Source: RBG-16-66-20 sp052386675 (lineage in GTDB: Bacteria; Pseudomonadota; Gammaproteobacteria; Burkholderiales; SG8-39). From it: a stretch of 48,812 nt of DNA. The stretch covers positions 1 to 48,812 of the forward strand of contig JBQTJX010000055.1 of assembly GCA_052386675.1 (NCBI GenBank), read 5' to 3'. The notes under the pieces were generated by a model. The model saw only the letters and a list, made by a program, of their open reading frames with translations. It had not been told where the DNA came from and ran no database searches. The translations under genes were made by a program, and so were the position numbers. Of this stretch, positions 39,532-48,807 are shown piece by piece (the first letter of the stretch is position 1; every line of letters begins with the position of its first letter).

Positions 39532-42258
39532 TCAGTGCGCCTGGTCCCAGTTCTCCCCGACCCCCACGTCAACTACCAGGGCGACCTCCAGCTTTCCCAC
39601 GCCCTGCATCAGTTCGCGCACCTTCTCCTTCACTTCCGCCAACTCCGCCTCCGGCACCTCCAGCACCAGCTCATCGTGCACCTGCATGATGAGCAGGCTG
39701 CGCAGCTTCTCCTTCTCCAGCCAGGCCTGCACCTGGATCATCGCCAGTTTCACCAGGTCGGCCGCGGTGCCCTGCATCGGCGCGTTGATCGCCGCGCGCT
39801 CTGCGCCCTGGCGCCGCGCCGGCGAGCCCGACTTCATCTCCGGCAGCCACAGCCGCCGGCCGAACACGGTCTCGACATAGCCCCGCGAGCGCGCCTGCTC
39901 GCGCGTCTGGTCCATGTAGCGCTTGACACCCGGATAGCGCGAGAAATAGGAGTCGATGTAGGCCTGCGCCGTGGCGCGCTCGATGCCCAGGTTCTGCGCG
40001 AGACCAAATGCCGACATGCCGTAGATGAGGCCGAAGTTGATGGACTTGGCGGCGCGGCGCTCATCCGCGGACACTTTCTCCAGCGGCAGCCCGAACACCT
40101 CGGCCGCGGTGGCGCGATGGACGTCGTGGCCGCGCTCGAAGGCGTGGCGCAGGCCGGCGTCCCCCGACAGGTGCGCCATGATGCGCAGCTCGACCTGCGA
40201 ATAGTCCGCCGAGACGATTTTCGTTCCCGGCGGCGCGACGAAGGCCTCCCGGATGCGGCGGCCCTCGGCGGTGCGGATCGGGATGTTCTGCAGGTTCGGA
40301 TCGTTGGAGGCGAGGCGCCCGGTGACGGCGACCGCCTGCGAGTAGGTGGTGTGCACGCGGCCGGTGGCGGCGTTCACCATGCGCGGCAGTTTGTCGGTGT
40401 AGGTGGACTTCAGCTTCGACACGCCGCGGTATTCCAGCAGCAGCTTGGGCAGCGGGTAGTCGAGCGCCAGCTCGCTGAGCACATCCTCGTCGGTGGAAGG
40501 ATCCCCCGACGGCGTCTTCTTCTTCACCGGCAGCTGCTGCTTGTCGAACAGGATCTCGCGGATCTGCTTGGGCGAGTTGAGGTTGAATGGTTGACCCGCG
40601 GCGGCATGGGCCTTCTGCTCCAGCTCGAGCATGGTCTTGCCCAGCTCGTGGCTCTGGCGCTCCAGGCGCGCGGCGTCCAGCATCACGCCGTTGCGTTCCA
40701 TGGCCAGCAGCACCGGCATTACCGGCAACTCGATGGTCCCGTAGACCAGGCTCAGCTTCGGATCGGCCTCGATCTTCGGGGCCATGGCCTGGTGCAGCGC
40801 CAGCGCGCAGTCGGCGTCCTCGGCGGCGTACTCCGTGGCGCGGCCGATCTCCACCGAGGAAAACGGGATGCGCGCCGCGCCCTTGCCGGTGACCTCGTCG
40901 TAGGTAATGGTTTTCCAGCCCAGGTGGCGCAGCGCGAGCGAGTCCATGTCGTGGCGCTCGTGCACCTCCAGCACGTAGGACTCGAGCAGCGTGTCGTGCG
41001 CAACGCCGCCCAGGCGCACGCCGTGGTTGAGCAGCACGTGCGAGTCGTACTTCAGGTTCTGCCCGACTTTCCGATGCCGGTCGCTTTCCAGCCAGGACCT
41101 GAGGCGCGCGAGCGCCTTGTCCGTTCCGACCTGCGCAGGCGCATCCGGGTAGGCGTGCTCGAGCGGCAGGTACCAGGCGGTGTCGCCGAACGCGAAGGAC
41201 ATCCCGACCAGGCGCGCGGCCATGGGATCCAGGCCCGTGGTTTCGGTGTCGAAGCCGACCAGTTCCGCGGCATCGAGGGCCAGCGCGAGCGCCTCGAGCG
41301 CTTGCTCGCCCTTGACCGTCGCGTAGCGCCGGCGCGGCGTCTCCGTTGGCGGCGAGGCCGGATCGGCGGGGGCGGGCGCGAAGGTCCGCGCGCGCGGCTT
41401 CTCCGGCGCCTCGCCTTCCAGTTCGCGCAGCCAGCTCTTGAAGCCAAAGTGCGCGAACTGCTCGCGCAATCTGCCGTCGTCACCGGCGTGCGTGGCAAGC
41501 TCCTCGATGCTGAAAGGCAGCGCCACGTCGCGCTTGACCGTCAGCAGGCTTCGGCCCGTGGGCAGCCAATCGAGCGCCTTGCGCAGGTTCTCTCCGACCA
41601 CGCCGCCGATGTCGCCCGCGGCGGCCATCACCGCGTCGAGCGAGCCATACTGCGAGATCCATTTCACTGCCGTCTTCGGCCCGACCTTCTCCACCCCGGG
41701 GACGTTGTCAACGGCGTCGCCAGTGAGCGCGAGATAGTCGACGATGCGCTCCGGCGGCACGCCGAACTTCGCCAGAACGCCGGGCGGGTCCAGGGTTTCG
41801 TTGGACATCGTGTTCACCAGCGTCACGCCCGGACCGACCAGCTGCGCCAGGTCCTTGTCGCCGGTGGAGATGATGCAGCGCCAGCCCTGCGCCTTGGCCT
41901 GCTCGGCCAGCGTCGCGATGACGTCGTCGGCTTCCACGCCCTCGACCGCCAGCACCGGCCAGCCCAGCGCGGCCACCACTTCCTTGATGGGTTCGATCTG
42001 CGCGGCGAGATCCTCCGGCATCGAGGGCCGGTTGGCCTTGTACTGCGGATAGGCGTCTTCGCGAAAAGTCTTGCCGCGTGCATCGAAGATGCAGGCGCGA
42101 GCCTGCGCCTTGTGGTCCGCGGCGAGCCGCCGTAGCATGGCCACGACGCCATAGACGGCGCCGGTCGGTTCCCCGCGCGGATTCTTCAATTCAGGCAGCG
42201 CATGGAACGCCCGGTACAGGTAGGACGAGCCGTCCACGAGCAGGAGGGTCTTTTCCAT
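39532..42258 (-). CDS. polA: DNA polymerase I
   Basis: 908 residues. N-terminal 5'-3' exonuclease (LLLVDGSSYLYRAFHALP, GVEADDVIATLA, DKDLAQLV, DYLALTGDAVDNVPGVEKVGPKTA), 3'-5' proofreading domain with the acidic pair intact (GFDTETTG), and the polymerase with DYSQVELRIMAHLS, YGMSAFGLAQ and QVHDELVLEVP. Full length compared with E. coli (928). ATG 42258 is chosen over one five codons upstream because GGAAA is about seven bases away; a much longer frame upstream is not part of it. Divergent from the LOG gene with 33 bases between starts. Confidence 0.96.
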   Translation of the reverse strand: MEKTLLLVDGSSYLYRAFHALPELKNPRGEPTGAVYGVVAMLRRLAADHKAQARACIFDARGKTFREDAYPQYKANRPSMPEDLAAQIEPIKEVVAALGWPVLAVEGVEADDVIATLAEQAKAQGWRCIISTGDKDLAQLVGPGVTLVNTMSNETLDPPGVLAKFGVPPERIVDYLALTGDAVDNVPGVEKVGPKTAVKWISQYGSLDAVMAAAGDIGGVVGENLRKALDWLPTGRSLLTVKRDVALPFSIEELATHAGDDGRLREQFAHFGFKSWLRELEGEAPEKPRARTFAPAPADPASPPTETPRRRYATVKGEQALEALALALDAAELVGFDTETTGLDPMAARLVGMSFAFGDTAWYLPLEHAYPDAPAQVGTDKALARLRSWLESDRHRKVGQNLKYDSHVLLNHGVRLGGVAHDTLLESYVLEVHERHDMDSLALRHLGWKTITYDEVTGKGAARIPFSSVEIGRATEYAAEDADCALALHQAMAPKIEADPKLSLVYGTIELPVMPVLLAMERNGVMLDAARLERQSHELGKTMLELEQKAHAAAGQPFNLNSPKQIREILFDKQQLPVKKKTPSGDPSTDEDVLSELALDYPLPKLLLEYRGVSKLKSTYTDKLPRMVNAATGRVHTTYSQAVAVTGRLASNDPNLQNIPIRTAEGRRIREAFVAPPGTKIVSADYSQVELRIMAHLSGDAGLRHAFERGHDVHRATAAEVFGLPLEKVSADERRAAKSINFGLIYGMSAFGLAQNLGIERATAQAYIDSYFSRYPGVKRYMDQTREQARSRGYVETVFGRRLWLPEMKSGSPARRQGAERAAINAPMQGTAADLVKLAMIQVQAWLEKEKLRSLLIMQVHDELVLEVPEAELAEVKEKVRELMQGVGKLEVALVVDVGVGENWDQAH

Positions 42259-42291
42259 GCCGGTTTCCGACATTCTTCCGGGGCGATTCCC

Positions 42292-43008
42292 GTGACGGTG
42301 AAGAAAGAGAAATTTCCGAGTGCCGCCGCTGCGGGCGCCTCTGCGCGGGAGGCCTGGCGGGTCTTCGGCATTATGGCAGAGTTCGTCGAGCCGACCGAGC
42401 GCCTGGCGGGCATCCGGCCCGCAGTTTCGGTGTTCGGCAGCGCGCGCGCGGCGGAGAACTCGCGCACCTTCGCGCTCGCCGAGGAAACTTCGCGCCTGCT
42501 CTCGGACGCCGGCTTTGCGGTGATCTCCGGCGGCGGCCCCGGCGTCATGAAGGCGGCCAACAAGGGCGCCTTCCATGGCCGCTCGCCGGCGGTGGGCCTC
42601 AACATCCAGCTGCCTCACGAGCAGGTCGCCAACGAGTACCAGGACATCAGCCTGAGCTTCCGGCATTTCTTCGTGCGCAAGGTGATGTTCGTCAAGTTCG
42701 CCACCGCCTACGTGGTCCTGCCCGGGGGCTACGGCACGCTGGACGAGCTGTTCGAGGCGCTGACGCTGGTTCAGACCGGCAAGACGCGCCGCATGCCGAT
42801 CATCCTGATGCACGAGCCGTTCTGGCGCGGGCTGCTGGGCTGGTTCCGCGAGCGCCTGGTGGGCGAGGGCATGATCAGCCCCGGGGACCTCGACCTGCTG
42901 CAGGTGATCGACGAGCCGCGCCAGGTGGTGGAGGCGATCTTCGCCTACTACGAGAAACGCGGATTCGAGCCCTCGGCGGCCGAGCGCGAAATCCTGCTCA
43001 ATCTCTGA
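42292..43008 (+). CDS. LOG-family protein (cytokinin-activating phosphoribohydrolase type)
   Basis: 238 residues with GTG start. The core has ISGGGPGVMKAANKGAF and the motif PGGYGTLDELFEALTLVQ, i.e. the PGGxGTxxE signature of LOG/TIGR00730 nucleotide 5'-monophosphate phosphoribohydrolases. Homologues cleave AMP-type nucleotides or release cytokinin base; role in this organism unknown. Start uncertain: the GTG at 42298 is an alternative. Divergent from polA. Confidence 0.9.
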   Translation: MTVKKEKFPSAAAAGASAREAWRVFGIMAEFVEPTERLAGIRPAVSVFGSARAAENSRTFALAEETSRLLSDAGFAVISGGGPGVMKAANKGAFHGRSPAVGLNIQLPHEQVANEYQDISLSFRHFFVRKVMFVKFATAYVVLPGGYGTLDELFEALTLVQTGKTRRMPIILMHEPFWRGLLGWFRERLVGEGMISPGDLDLLQVIDEPRQVVEAIFAYYEKRGFEPSAAEREILLNL

Positions 43009-43025
43009 GTGATAGAATGGCCCGC

Positions 43026-43358
43026 ATGCGCCGCCTGCTTTTCACCCTCCTCCTGGGCGCTGCCGCGGCCGCATTTGCGCAGCAGCCCCCGAAGCTCGAG
43101 CCGCTGCCCGAGCCGCCGCCGCCGCCGGGCATACGGGACCCGGGCGCCGACGAGCCGCGCATCCGCATCGCGCCGAGGGAGGGCGACCGCGTCGAGGAGA
43201 TGCGCGAAAACGGACGCGTGATCATGCTCAAGGTCACCCCCAGCCACGGCGTGCCCTACTACCTGGTCGACACCACCGGCAACGGCAACTGGATGCGGCG
43301 CGATTCCGTGGACGACGGCGTTCGCGTGCCGATGTGGACGATCAGGACTTTCGACTGA
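43026..43358 (+). CDS. DUF2782 family exported protein
   Basis: 110 residues from ATG 43026. Signal MRRLLFTLLLGAAAAAFAQ, proline-rich segment (PKLEPLPEPPPPPG), then a short beta-rich domain (RVEEMRENGRVIMLKVTP, VPYYLVDTT). Function unknown. Its place before thrB is a conserved betaproteobacterial pattern. An ATG three codons upstream is possible. TAGAAT (43013-43018) lies so close that transcripts would begin near the ATG. Confidence 0.85.
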   Translation: MRRLLFTLLLGAAAAAFAQQPPKLEPLPEPPPPPGIRDPGADEPRIRIAPREGDRVEEMRENGRVIMLKVTPSHGVPYYLVDTTGNGNWMRRDSVDDGVRVPMWTIRTFD

Positions 43359-43359
43359 C

Positions 43360-44340
43360 TTGTCGGTCTACACCCCTGTCTCCGAGAGCCAGCTCGCCGG
43401 CTGGCTGAAGCGTTTCTCGGTCGGCGCGCTCGCGGCGCTCGAGCCGATCGAGTCCGGGATCGAGAACACCAATTATTTTGTCACCACCGGCCAGGGCCGC
43501 TATGTGCTCACGCTGTTCGAGCGCCTGCCGGCGGCGGAGATTCCGTTCTACCTGGACCTGATGGCGCACCTCGCGCGCCACGGCGTGCCCTGCCCCGCGC
43601 CGGTGGCCAACCACGCCGACCACTACCTGTCTGAATTGAACGGCAAGCCTGCGGCGCTGGTGACGCGCCTGCCGGGCCGTTCCCTCGAGCGGGCCGGCGA
43701 GCCCGAGTGCGCCGAACTGGGCGCGCTGCTCGCGCGCATGCACCTCGCAGGGCGGTCCTACGCCGGATACCTTGAGAATCCGCGCGGCCCGCGCTGGCAG
43801 CGCGCCGCGGCGCGCGAGCTGCAGCCGTTTCTCGACGCGGGGCAGCGCCGCCTGCTCGGGACCGAACTGGAGGCGCAGTCGAGCCGGCGCCACCCGGAGT
43901 TGCCGCGCGGCCCGGTGCACGCGGACCTGTTCCGCGACAACGCGCTGTTTGAACGAGACGAAGGCGGGCGTGAACGCCTCTCCGGCGTCATCGACTTCTA
44001 CTTCGCCGGGGTTGATTGCCTGCTGTACGACCTCGCGGTGTGCGCCAATGACTGGTGCCTCGCGGACCCGGCGTCGGACCGGCGCCTTGCCGTGTCGCGG
44101 GTGCGTGCGCTGCTGGGCGCGTACCACGCACTGCGGCCCCTGACGCCGGCGGAAGCCGGCGCCTGGCCCGGGGTGCTGCGCGCCGCCGCCCTGCGGTTCT
44201 GGATCTCGCGCCTGCACGATTTTCACCTGCCGCGAGCGGGCGAACTGGTGCGGGTGCACGACCCGGAGCATTTCCGCGCCATTCTCGAATTGCGCGCGGC
44301 CGAGACCTCGCCGCCCTGGCTGGAGGAACAGTCAGGATGA
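43360..44340 (+). CDS. thrB: Homoserine kinase ThrB
   Basis: Phosphorylates homoserine in threonine synthesis; 326 residues, TTG start one base after the DUF2782 stop. This is the aminoglycoside-phosphotransferase-like kind: SGIENTNYFVTTGQGRYVLTLFE, VHADLFRDNALF with the catalytic Asp, and VIDFYFAGVDCLLYDLAV. The end overlaps the next gene (ATGA). No thrC or hom nearby. Confidence 0.95.
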   Translation: MSVYTPVSESQLAGWLKRFSVGALAALEPIESGIENTNYFVTTGQGRYVLTLFERLPAAEIPFYLDLMAHLARHGVPCPAPVANHADHYLSELNGKPAALVTRLPGRSLERAGEPECAELGALLARMHLAGRSYAGYLENPRGPRWQRAAARELQPFLDAGQRRLLGTELEAQSSRRHPELPRGPVHADLFRDNALFERDEGGRERLSGVIDFYFAGVDCLLYDLAVCANDWCLADPASDRRLAVSRVRALLGAYHALRPLTPAEAGAWPGVLRAAALRFWISRLHDFHLPRAGELVRVHDPEHFRAILELRAAETSPPWLEEQSG

Positions 44341-45134
44341 AAGCCGCTGTCGTTTCCTTCGCGCGCGGCATGCACTGGCTGGGCGAGGGCTGGCGCCTGT
44401 ACCGCAGCGCGCCGCTCACCTGGCTGATGCTGGTGTTCCTGTACTGGATCCTGATGACCGCGGTGAGCTCGGTGCCGGCGGTCGGCGTCGCGATCGCGGT
44501 GACCTTGATCCCCGTGTTCTCGGTCGGGTTCATGGCCGCCAGCCGCAGCTGCGCCGCCGGCAGGCTGCCCGGGATCGCGGACCTGTTCGCAGGCTTTCGC
44601 GGCAACCTGCCGGCGCAACTCGCACTCGGCGCCGTGTACTTCGCGCTGCTCGCGGCCGTGCTCTGGGCGACCACGCTCGCCGACGGCGGCGCGCTCGCGC
44701 GCTGGATGGGCACTGGTGTCCGGCCCGACGAGCAGACCCTGAGGTCCGACGAATTCCTCGCCGCGCTCGCGCTGGCCGCCGCGTGCTACGCGCCGGTGAT
44801 GATGCTCTACTGGTTCGCGCCAGTCCTGTCGGCCTGGCACGGCACCAGCGTCCCCAAGTCCCTGTTCTTCAGCCTGGCCGCCTGCCTGATGAACTGGCGT
44901 GCGCTGACGGGCTACGGCGTCGCTGCGGCGCTGGTGACCATCCTCATCCCGTTCCTGGTCCTGAGCGCGCTGCTGATCGCCTCCGGCGGGCGCCTGCAGG
45001 CGGGGGTGATGGGGATCATGCTGCCGCTGCTGCTGGCGCTCATGCCCATGCTCTACGCCAGCTTCTTCGCCAGCTACCGTGACATATTCGACGGTGCCGA
45101 TGCAGCGCGGGAAGCCGCCGCGCCGCCCGGGTGA
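44337..45134 (+). CDS. BPSS1780-type multispanning membrane protein
   Basis: 265 residues. About six membrane segments: two near residues 28-66 (WLMLVFLYWILMTAV, VGVAIAVTLIPVFSVGF), one about 100-118, one about 142-163, and two at the C-terminal part (LVTILIPFLVLSALLIA, GIMLPLLLALMPMLYASF). Function unknown; a common betaproteobacterial companion of thrB. Translation coupled through ATGA. The last helix is followed by an acidic and Ala-rich tail. Confidence 0.82.
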   Translation: MKAAVVSFARGMHWLGEGWRLYRSAPLTWLMLVFLYWILMTAVSSVPAVGVAIAVTLIPVFSVGFMAASRSCAAGRLPGIADLFAGFRGNLPAQLALGAVYFALLAAVLWATTLADGGALARWMGTGVRPDEQTLRSDEFLAALALAAACYAPVMMLYWFAPVLSAWHGTSVPKSLFFSLAACLMNWRALTGYGVAAALVTILIPFLVLSALLIASGGRLQAGVMGIMLPLLLALMPMLYASFFASYRDIFDGADAAREAAAPPG

Positions 45135-45173
45135 GGTAAAGTCACCGGTTCAGGAACCCAGTCCCGGAAGGCC

Positions 45174-46784
45174 ATGACCGATTTCGCCCTGCCCAAGCTG
45201 GTTGCCTCCGCCGCGCCGGAGTTCACCGACCCGGCCACTGCCAAGGCCTGGCTCGAGCACGTTCCGCTCGCCAATGTTTCCGCCGCCCAGCACGAGCTGC
45301 TGCTGCAGATCGAGGAGTTCAACGCCTTTGACTGCAAGGCGGTGACCCGACTGGCGGCCATGGAAACGCTGCGCGAGGCGGTCAACTTCGTGCAGATCGA
45401 GCAGGCGCGGCGCTTCACCTACCGCGCGCTGCCGATGGCCGAGGCCGAGAGCACGGCCTTCGCGGGCACGCTCGAGCTCTGGGAGCAGACGCGTGTGGGC
45501 TACCTGCGCTGCCTGGAGGCCGCCGCCGCGGGCGATGCCGCGGTCGCGGGCCAGGCGGCGCTGATCTGCCAGCGCCTGCTGGCGTACTCGGGCCTGAAGA
45601 TGTTCCATCACTATCGCGCCTACCGGCAAGTCGCCGCTGGCGACTGGCAGGCGCTGCACCAGGTCTACGCCGAGGCCGAGCGCCTCGGCGTCGCCGAGAC
45701 GGCGGTCAAGGATTACCTGAACCGCGATGTGCAGGACACCTCGCCGCGCATCGCCTACATGCGCGCGGCGCTGATCGGGATGGCCAACCCGAACGAGATG
45801 AGCCAGCGCCAGCTGACCTTCGCCGCCTACCTGCTGGAGCGCTGGGCGGAGAAGGTGGAAGTGCTGGCCGATGCGCCCGAGGAAGGCGACATTCCGCCGC
45901 TGGTGGTGGATCTCGCCGGCGCGGCCTGCCCGGAGCGCGGTGGCGGCGACGCGAAGGACCCGCGCTACCTCGACGTATCGCGGCTCGCCAAAAGCCTGCG
46001 CAACCGCATCGGCCTGCTGAGGAAGGGCGAATCTCCGGCGAAGCTTGCGTTGGGCGAGGATTGCGTGCAGCCCTCCTGCGAGCAGCTGCTGGTGTTCCTC
46101 TACCGCCAGTGGTGCCAGGCGCGGCCGGCGCGCGGCGCCGAGAGGAAGCGCGTGTCCGACGTCGCGCAGGCCTGCAACGACATGGCGGCGGTCCACTATT
46201 ACATTTCGGGCAAGGTGTTCCGCCAGCCCGGCGAGCAGCGCGAGCTCACCAAGCAGGAGCGCGAGCAGATCGCGACCTTCGGCCGCGTCAGCACGCGCGA
46301 CGAGGATGACTACAGCGTGGTGCACGGCTTCCTGCTGGAGCACTGGGAGCTCGCGGACGAAAGCGCGCAGGGCCTGAAGATGGTCCGCCGCGCCGGCAAT
46401 CCCGGCAAGCGCTACCTGAACGGCCAGCTGGTCGGCGCGCGGCCGGCGGACTCGAAGAACTTCTTCGTCGGGCAGGTGCGCTGGCTGATGCAGAACGATG
46501 CCGGCGACCTCTACTGCGGGCTGCGCCTGCTGCCCGGGCTGCCGGCGGCGACATCGGTGCGCCCGACCGGCCTCAATATCCAGGACGCGAAGTATGTGCA
46601 GGCCCTGTCCCTGACCGGTGTGCCGGCGCTGAACGCGCCGCCCTCGCTGGTGCTGCCATCTGGCTGGTTCAAGCCCAAGCGTGTCATCGAGGTCTACGTC
46701 GAGTCCCCGGTCAAGGTCCGCCTCACCGAGATCCTCGAGCGCGGCAGCGACTACGAGCGCGTCGCCTACGAGATGGTCGCCTGA
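45174..46784 (+). CDS. Large conserved protein of unknown function
   Basis: 536 residues, no signal or membrane segment seen. The N-terminal half is helical and rich in Ala, Leu and Glu, with repeat-like stretches. The C-terminal half (about 380-530) is predicted beta-rich: DDYSVVHGFLLEHWELADESAQGLKM, VGQVRWLMQNDAGDLYCGLRLLPGLP. The latter faintly recalls a PilZ-like barrel (a short arginine and xSxxG-like region), but the c-di-GMP motif is not clear. GGAAGG is just before the ATG, and TAAAGT (45137-45142) could be its -10. Not tied to neighbours by overlap. Confidence 0.72.
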   Translation: MTDFALPKLVASAAPEFTDPATAKAWLEHVPLANVSAAQHELLLQIEEFNAFDCKAVTRLAAMETLREAVNFVQIEQARRFTYRALPMAEAESTAFAGTLELWEQTRVGYLRCLEAAAAGDAAVAGQAALICQRLLAYSGLKMFHHYRAYRQVAAGDWQALHQVYAEAERLGVAETAVKDYLNRDVQDTSPRIAYMRAALIGMANPNEMSQRQLTFAAYLLERWAEKVEVLADAPEEGDIPPLVVDLAGAACPERGGGDAKDPRYLDVSRLAKSLRNRIGLLRKGESPAKLALGEDCVQPSCEQLLVFLYRQWCQARPARGAERKRVSDVAQACNDMAAVHYYISGKVFRQPGEQRELTKQEREQIATFGRVSTRDEDDYSVVHGFLLEHWELADESAQGLKMVRRAGNPGKRYLNGQLVGARPADSKNFFVGQVRWLMQNDAGDLYCGLRLLPGLPAATSVRPTGLNIQDAKYVQALSLTGVPALNAPPSLVLPSGWFKPKRVIEVYVESPVKVRLTEILERGSDYERVAYEMVA

Positions 46785-46800
46785 GCATGGGTGCGGGCCT

Positions 46801-47160
46801 TTGAACGAGGGACCGGCGCCCACCGAGATCCGGCTGCACCAGAAGTCGCGTCTGATGGAGGTGGTGTTCGCCGACGGCAAGGCGTTCCGCCTGCCCTACG
46901 AGTTCCTGCGCGTGCATTCGCCTTCGGCCGAGGTGCGCGGCCATGGCCCGGGCCAGGAGGTGCTGCAGGTCGGCAAGCGCGCGGTGGAGATCCGTTCACT
47001 CGAACCGGTCGGCTCCTACGCCGTGCAGCCGTCATTCTCCGATGGCCACGCCACCGGCATCTACTCCTGGGAATACCTCTACCACCTGGGCGAGAACCAG
47101 GAGCGCCTGTGGACCGAGTACCTCGAGCGCCTGGAAAAAGCAGGCGCCGGCAGGGACTAG
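46801..47160 (+). CDS. DUF971 family protein
   Basis: 119 residues with TTG start. It contains HQKSRLMEVVFADGKAFRLPYEFLRVHSPSAEVRGHGPG and SYAVQPSFSDGHATGIYSWEYLY, the DUF971 hallmark (the domain also forms the N-terminus of gamma-butyrobetaine hydroxylase). Role unknown; in betaproteobacteria it lies before ubiE. The start is uncertain because no ATG lies in frame before the domain; the upstream in-frame region is another gene. Confidence 0.88.
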   Translation: MNEGPAPTEIRLHQKSRLMEVVFADGKAFRLPYEFLRVHSPSAEVRGHGPGQEVLQVGKRAVEIRSLEPVGSYAVQPSFSDGHATGIYSWEYLYHLGENQERLWTEYLERLEKAGAGRD

Positions 47161-47163
47161 CCC

Positions 47164-47889
47164 ATGGCCGAGACCGACTTCGGCTTCCAGCGCGTCCCGG
47201 AGGCGGACAAGGCGAAGCGCGTCGGCGCCGTGTTCGACCGCGTCGCGGCGCGCTACGACCTGATGAACGACCTGATGTCGGCCGGGCTGCACCGCGCCTG
47301 GAAGGCGTTCGCGGTGTCGGTGGCCCGGGTGCGCGCGGGCGAGCAGGTGCTGGATGTCGCCTCGGGTAGCGGCGACCTGGCGCGGGCATTCGCCGCGCGC
47401 GGCGCGCGGGTCTGGATGAGCGACATCAACCGCAGCATGCTGGCGCGTGGACGCGACCACCTGCTGGACGCCGGGCGGGTGCTGCCGGCGGTGCAGTGCG
47501 ACGCCGAGCGCCTGCCGTTCGCCGACGCCAGCTTCGACTGCGTGAGCGTCGCCTTCGGCCTGCGCAACATGACGCGCAAGGAGGCGGCGCTCGCCGAGAT
47601 GGCGCGCGTGCTGCGGCCTGGGGGGCGCCTGGTGGTGCTCGAGTTCTCGCGGGTCTCGCCGGCGCTGGAAAAGCCCTACGACCTGTATTCCTTCCACGTC
47701 CTGCCCTGGCTGGGAGAGAAGGTTGCCGGGGACGCGGCCTCCTACCGCTACCTCGCCGAGTCCATCCGCCTGCACCCGGACCAGGAAACCCTGCGCCGCA
47801 TGATCGGGGCGGCCGGCCTGGAGAACGTCGAATACTTCAACCTGGCCGCGGGCGTGGCTGCGGTGCATCGCGGAATCAAACTGCGGTAG
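47164..47889 (+). CDS. ubiE: Demethylmenaquinone/2-methoxy-6-polyprenyl-1,4-benzoquinol methyltransferase
   Basis: C-methylation step of ubiquinone (and menaquinone) synthesis; 241 residues. It has VFDRVAARYDLMNDLMSAGLHRAWK, motif I VLDVASGSGDLARAFA, and SVAFGLRNM. C-terminal GLENVEYFNLAAGVAAVHRGIK is typical. Three bases after the DUF971 gene; the same order is common upstream of ubiB/ubiJ genes, probably outside this window. Confidence 0.97.
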   Translation: MAETDFGFQRVPEADKAKRVGAVFDRVAARYDLMNDLMSAGLHRAWKAFAVSVARVRAGEQVLDVASGSGDLARAFAARGARVWMSDINRSMLARGRDHLLDAGRVLPAVQCDAERLPFADASFDCVSVAFGLRNMTRKEAALAEMARVLRPGGRLVVLEFSRVSPALEKPYDLYSFHVLPWLGEKVAGDAASYRYLAESIRLHPDQETLRRMIGAAGLENVEYFNLAAGVAAVHRGIKLR

Positions 47890-47937
47890 GATATCCGCTC
47901 GAGTCAACCATTCGCCGCAAAGGCGGGGGAACCAGTC

Positions 47938-48807
47938 ATGCGCAAGTCCATGTTCGCGATCGCGGCCGCATTCATCGGCGCCGTGTTCTTCGTCACCGAG
48001 GTCGAGGCCAAGCGCCTGGGCGGCGCCCGCAGCATGGGCGCGCAGCGCAGCATCACGAATCCGCCTCCGGCCAAGCCGGCGCAGCAGCAGGCCGCGCCCG
48101 CGCAGCAGGCTGCCCCTGCGGCGGGTGCCGCGCAGCCGGCGACCGGGTTCGCACGCTGGATGCCCCTGCTGGGAGGCCTCGCCCTGGGCGGCGCGCTGGG
48201 CTGGCTGATGGGTGCCAACGGCCTGGGCGGCCTGATGGTCGGGATCATGCTCGCGGCGCTGCTCGTGTTTGGCGCCATGATGGTGTTTCGCATGCTCTCG
48301 GCAAGGCGCGGGGACGCGCCGCAACCGGTGCGCATGCAGTACGCGGGGGGCATGGGCAGCGAGACTGTTGCCGCGCCGCCGCCGTCGCAGTCCTCCGGCT
48401 TCGAGCCGCAGGCGCCGGCAGCCGCCACGGGCGTGCCCGCGGGCTTCGATGTCGCCGGGTTCCTGCGCGGCGCCAAGCTGAACTTCATGAAACTGCAGGC
48501 GGCGAACGACTCGGGGAACCTGGACGAACTGCGCGAATTCACGGCGCCGGACCTGTTCGAGGAACTTCGGCGCGACATCGAATCGCGCCCTGGCCTGCGC
48601 CAGCAGACTGACGTCCTGTCGCTCAACGCGGACCTGCTCGAAGTGGCCAGCGAGGGCGATCGCCACTGGGCGAGCGTGCGCTTTGCCGGCACGGTGCGCG
48701 AGACGCCGGCGAGCGCGCCGGTGGGATTCGAGGAAGTCTGGAACCTGTCGAAGCCGGTGGACGGCTCCAGCGGCTGGCTGCTCTCGGGCATCCAGCAGAT
48801 GCACTAG
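47938..48807 (+). CDS. Tim44-like domain membrane protein
   Basis: 289 residues. Signal or membrane segment at 6-20, an Ala-Pro-Gln-rich spacer (50-72), two membrane helices at about 75-125 (MPLLGGLALGGALGWLMG, MVGIMLAALLVFGAMMVF), then a Tim44-like C-domain (about 170-289: FLRGAKLNFMKLQAANDSGNLDELREFTAPDLFEEL) that often serves in protein or cofactor handling. Role in bacteria unknown; its constant position after ubiE suggests a link with quinone biosynthesis. GGGGGAA precedes the ATG by seven bases. The window ends five bases after its stop. Confidence 0.9.
   Translation: MRKSMFAIAAAFIGAVFFVTEVEAKRLGGARSMGAQRSITNPPPAKPAQQQAAPAQQAAPAAGAAQPATGFARWMPLLGGLALGGALGWLMGANGLGGLMVGIMLAALLVFGAMMVFRMLSARRGDAPQPVRMQYAGGMGSETVAAPPPSQSSGFEPQAPAAATGVPAGFDVAGFLRGAKLNFMKLQAANDSGNLDELREFTAPDLFEELRRDIESRPGLRQQTDVLSLNADLLEVASEGDRHWASVRFAGTVRETPASAPVGFEEVWNLSKPVDGSSGWLLSGIQQMH

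Noticed and set aside
39535..42135. Long open frame antisense to polA
   Set aside because: Same cause: the opposite strand encodes a complete conserved polymerase I with all motifs.
42273..42813. Much longer polA start (N-terminal extension into the LOG gene)
   Set aside because: The extension has no conserved content and overlaps the divergent LOG gene; conserved polA begins MEKTLLLVDGSS.
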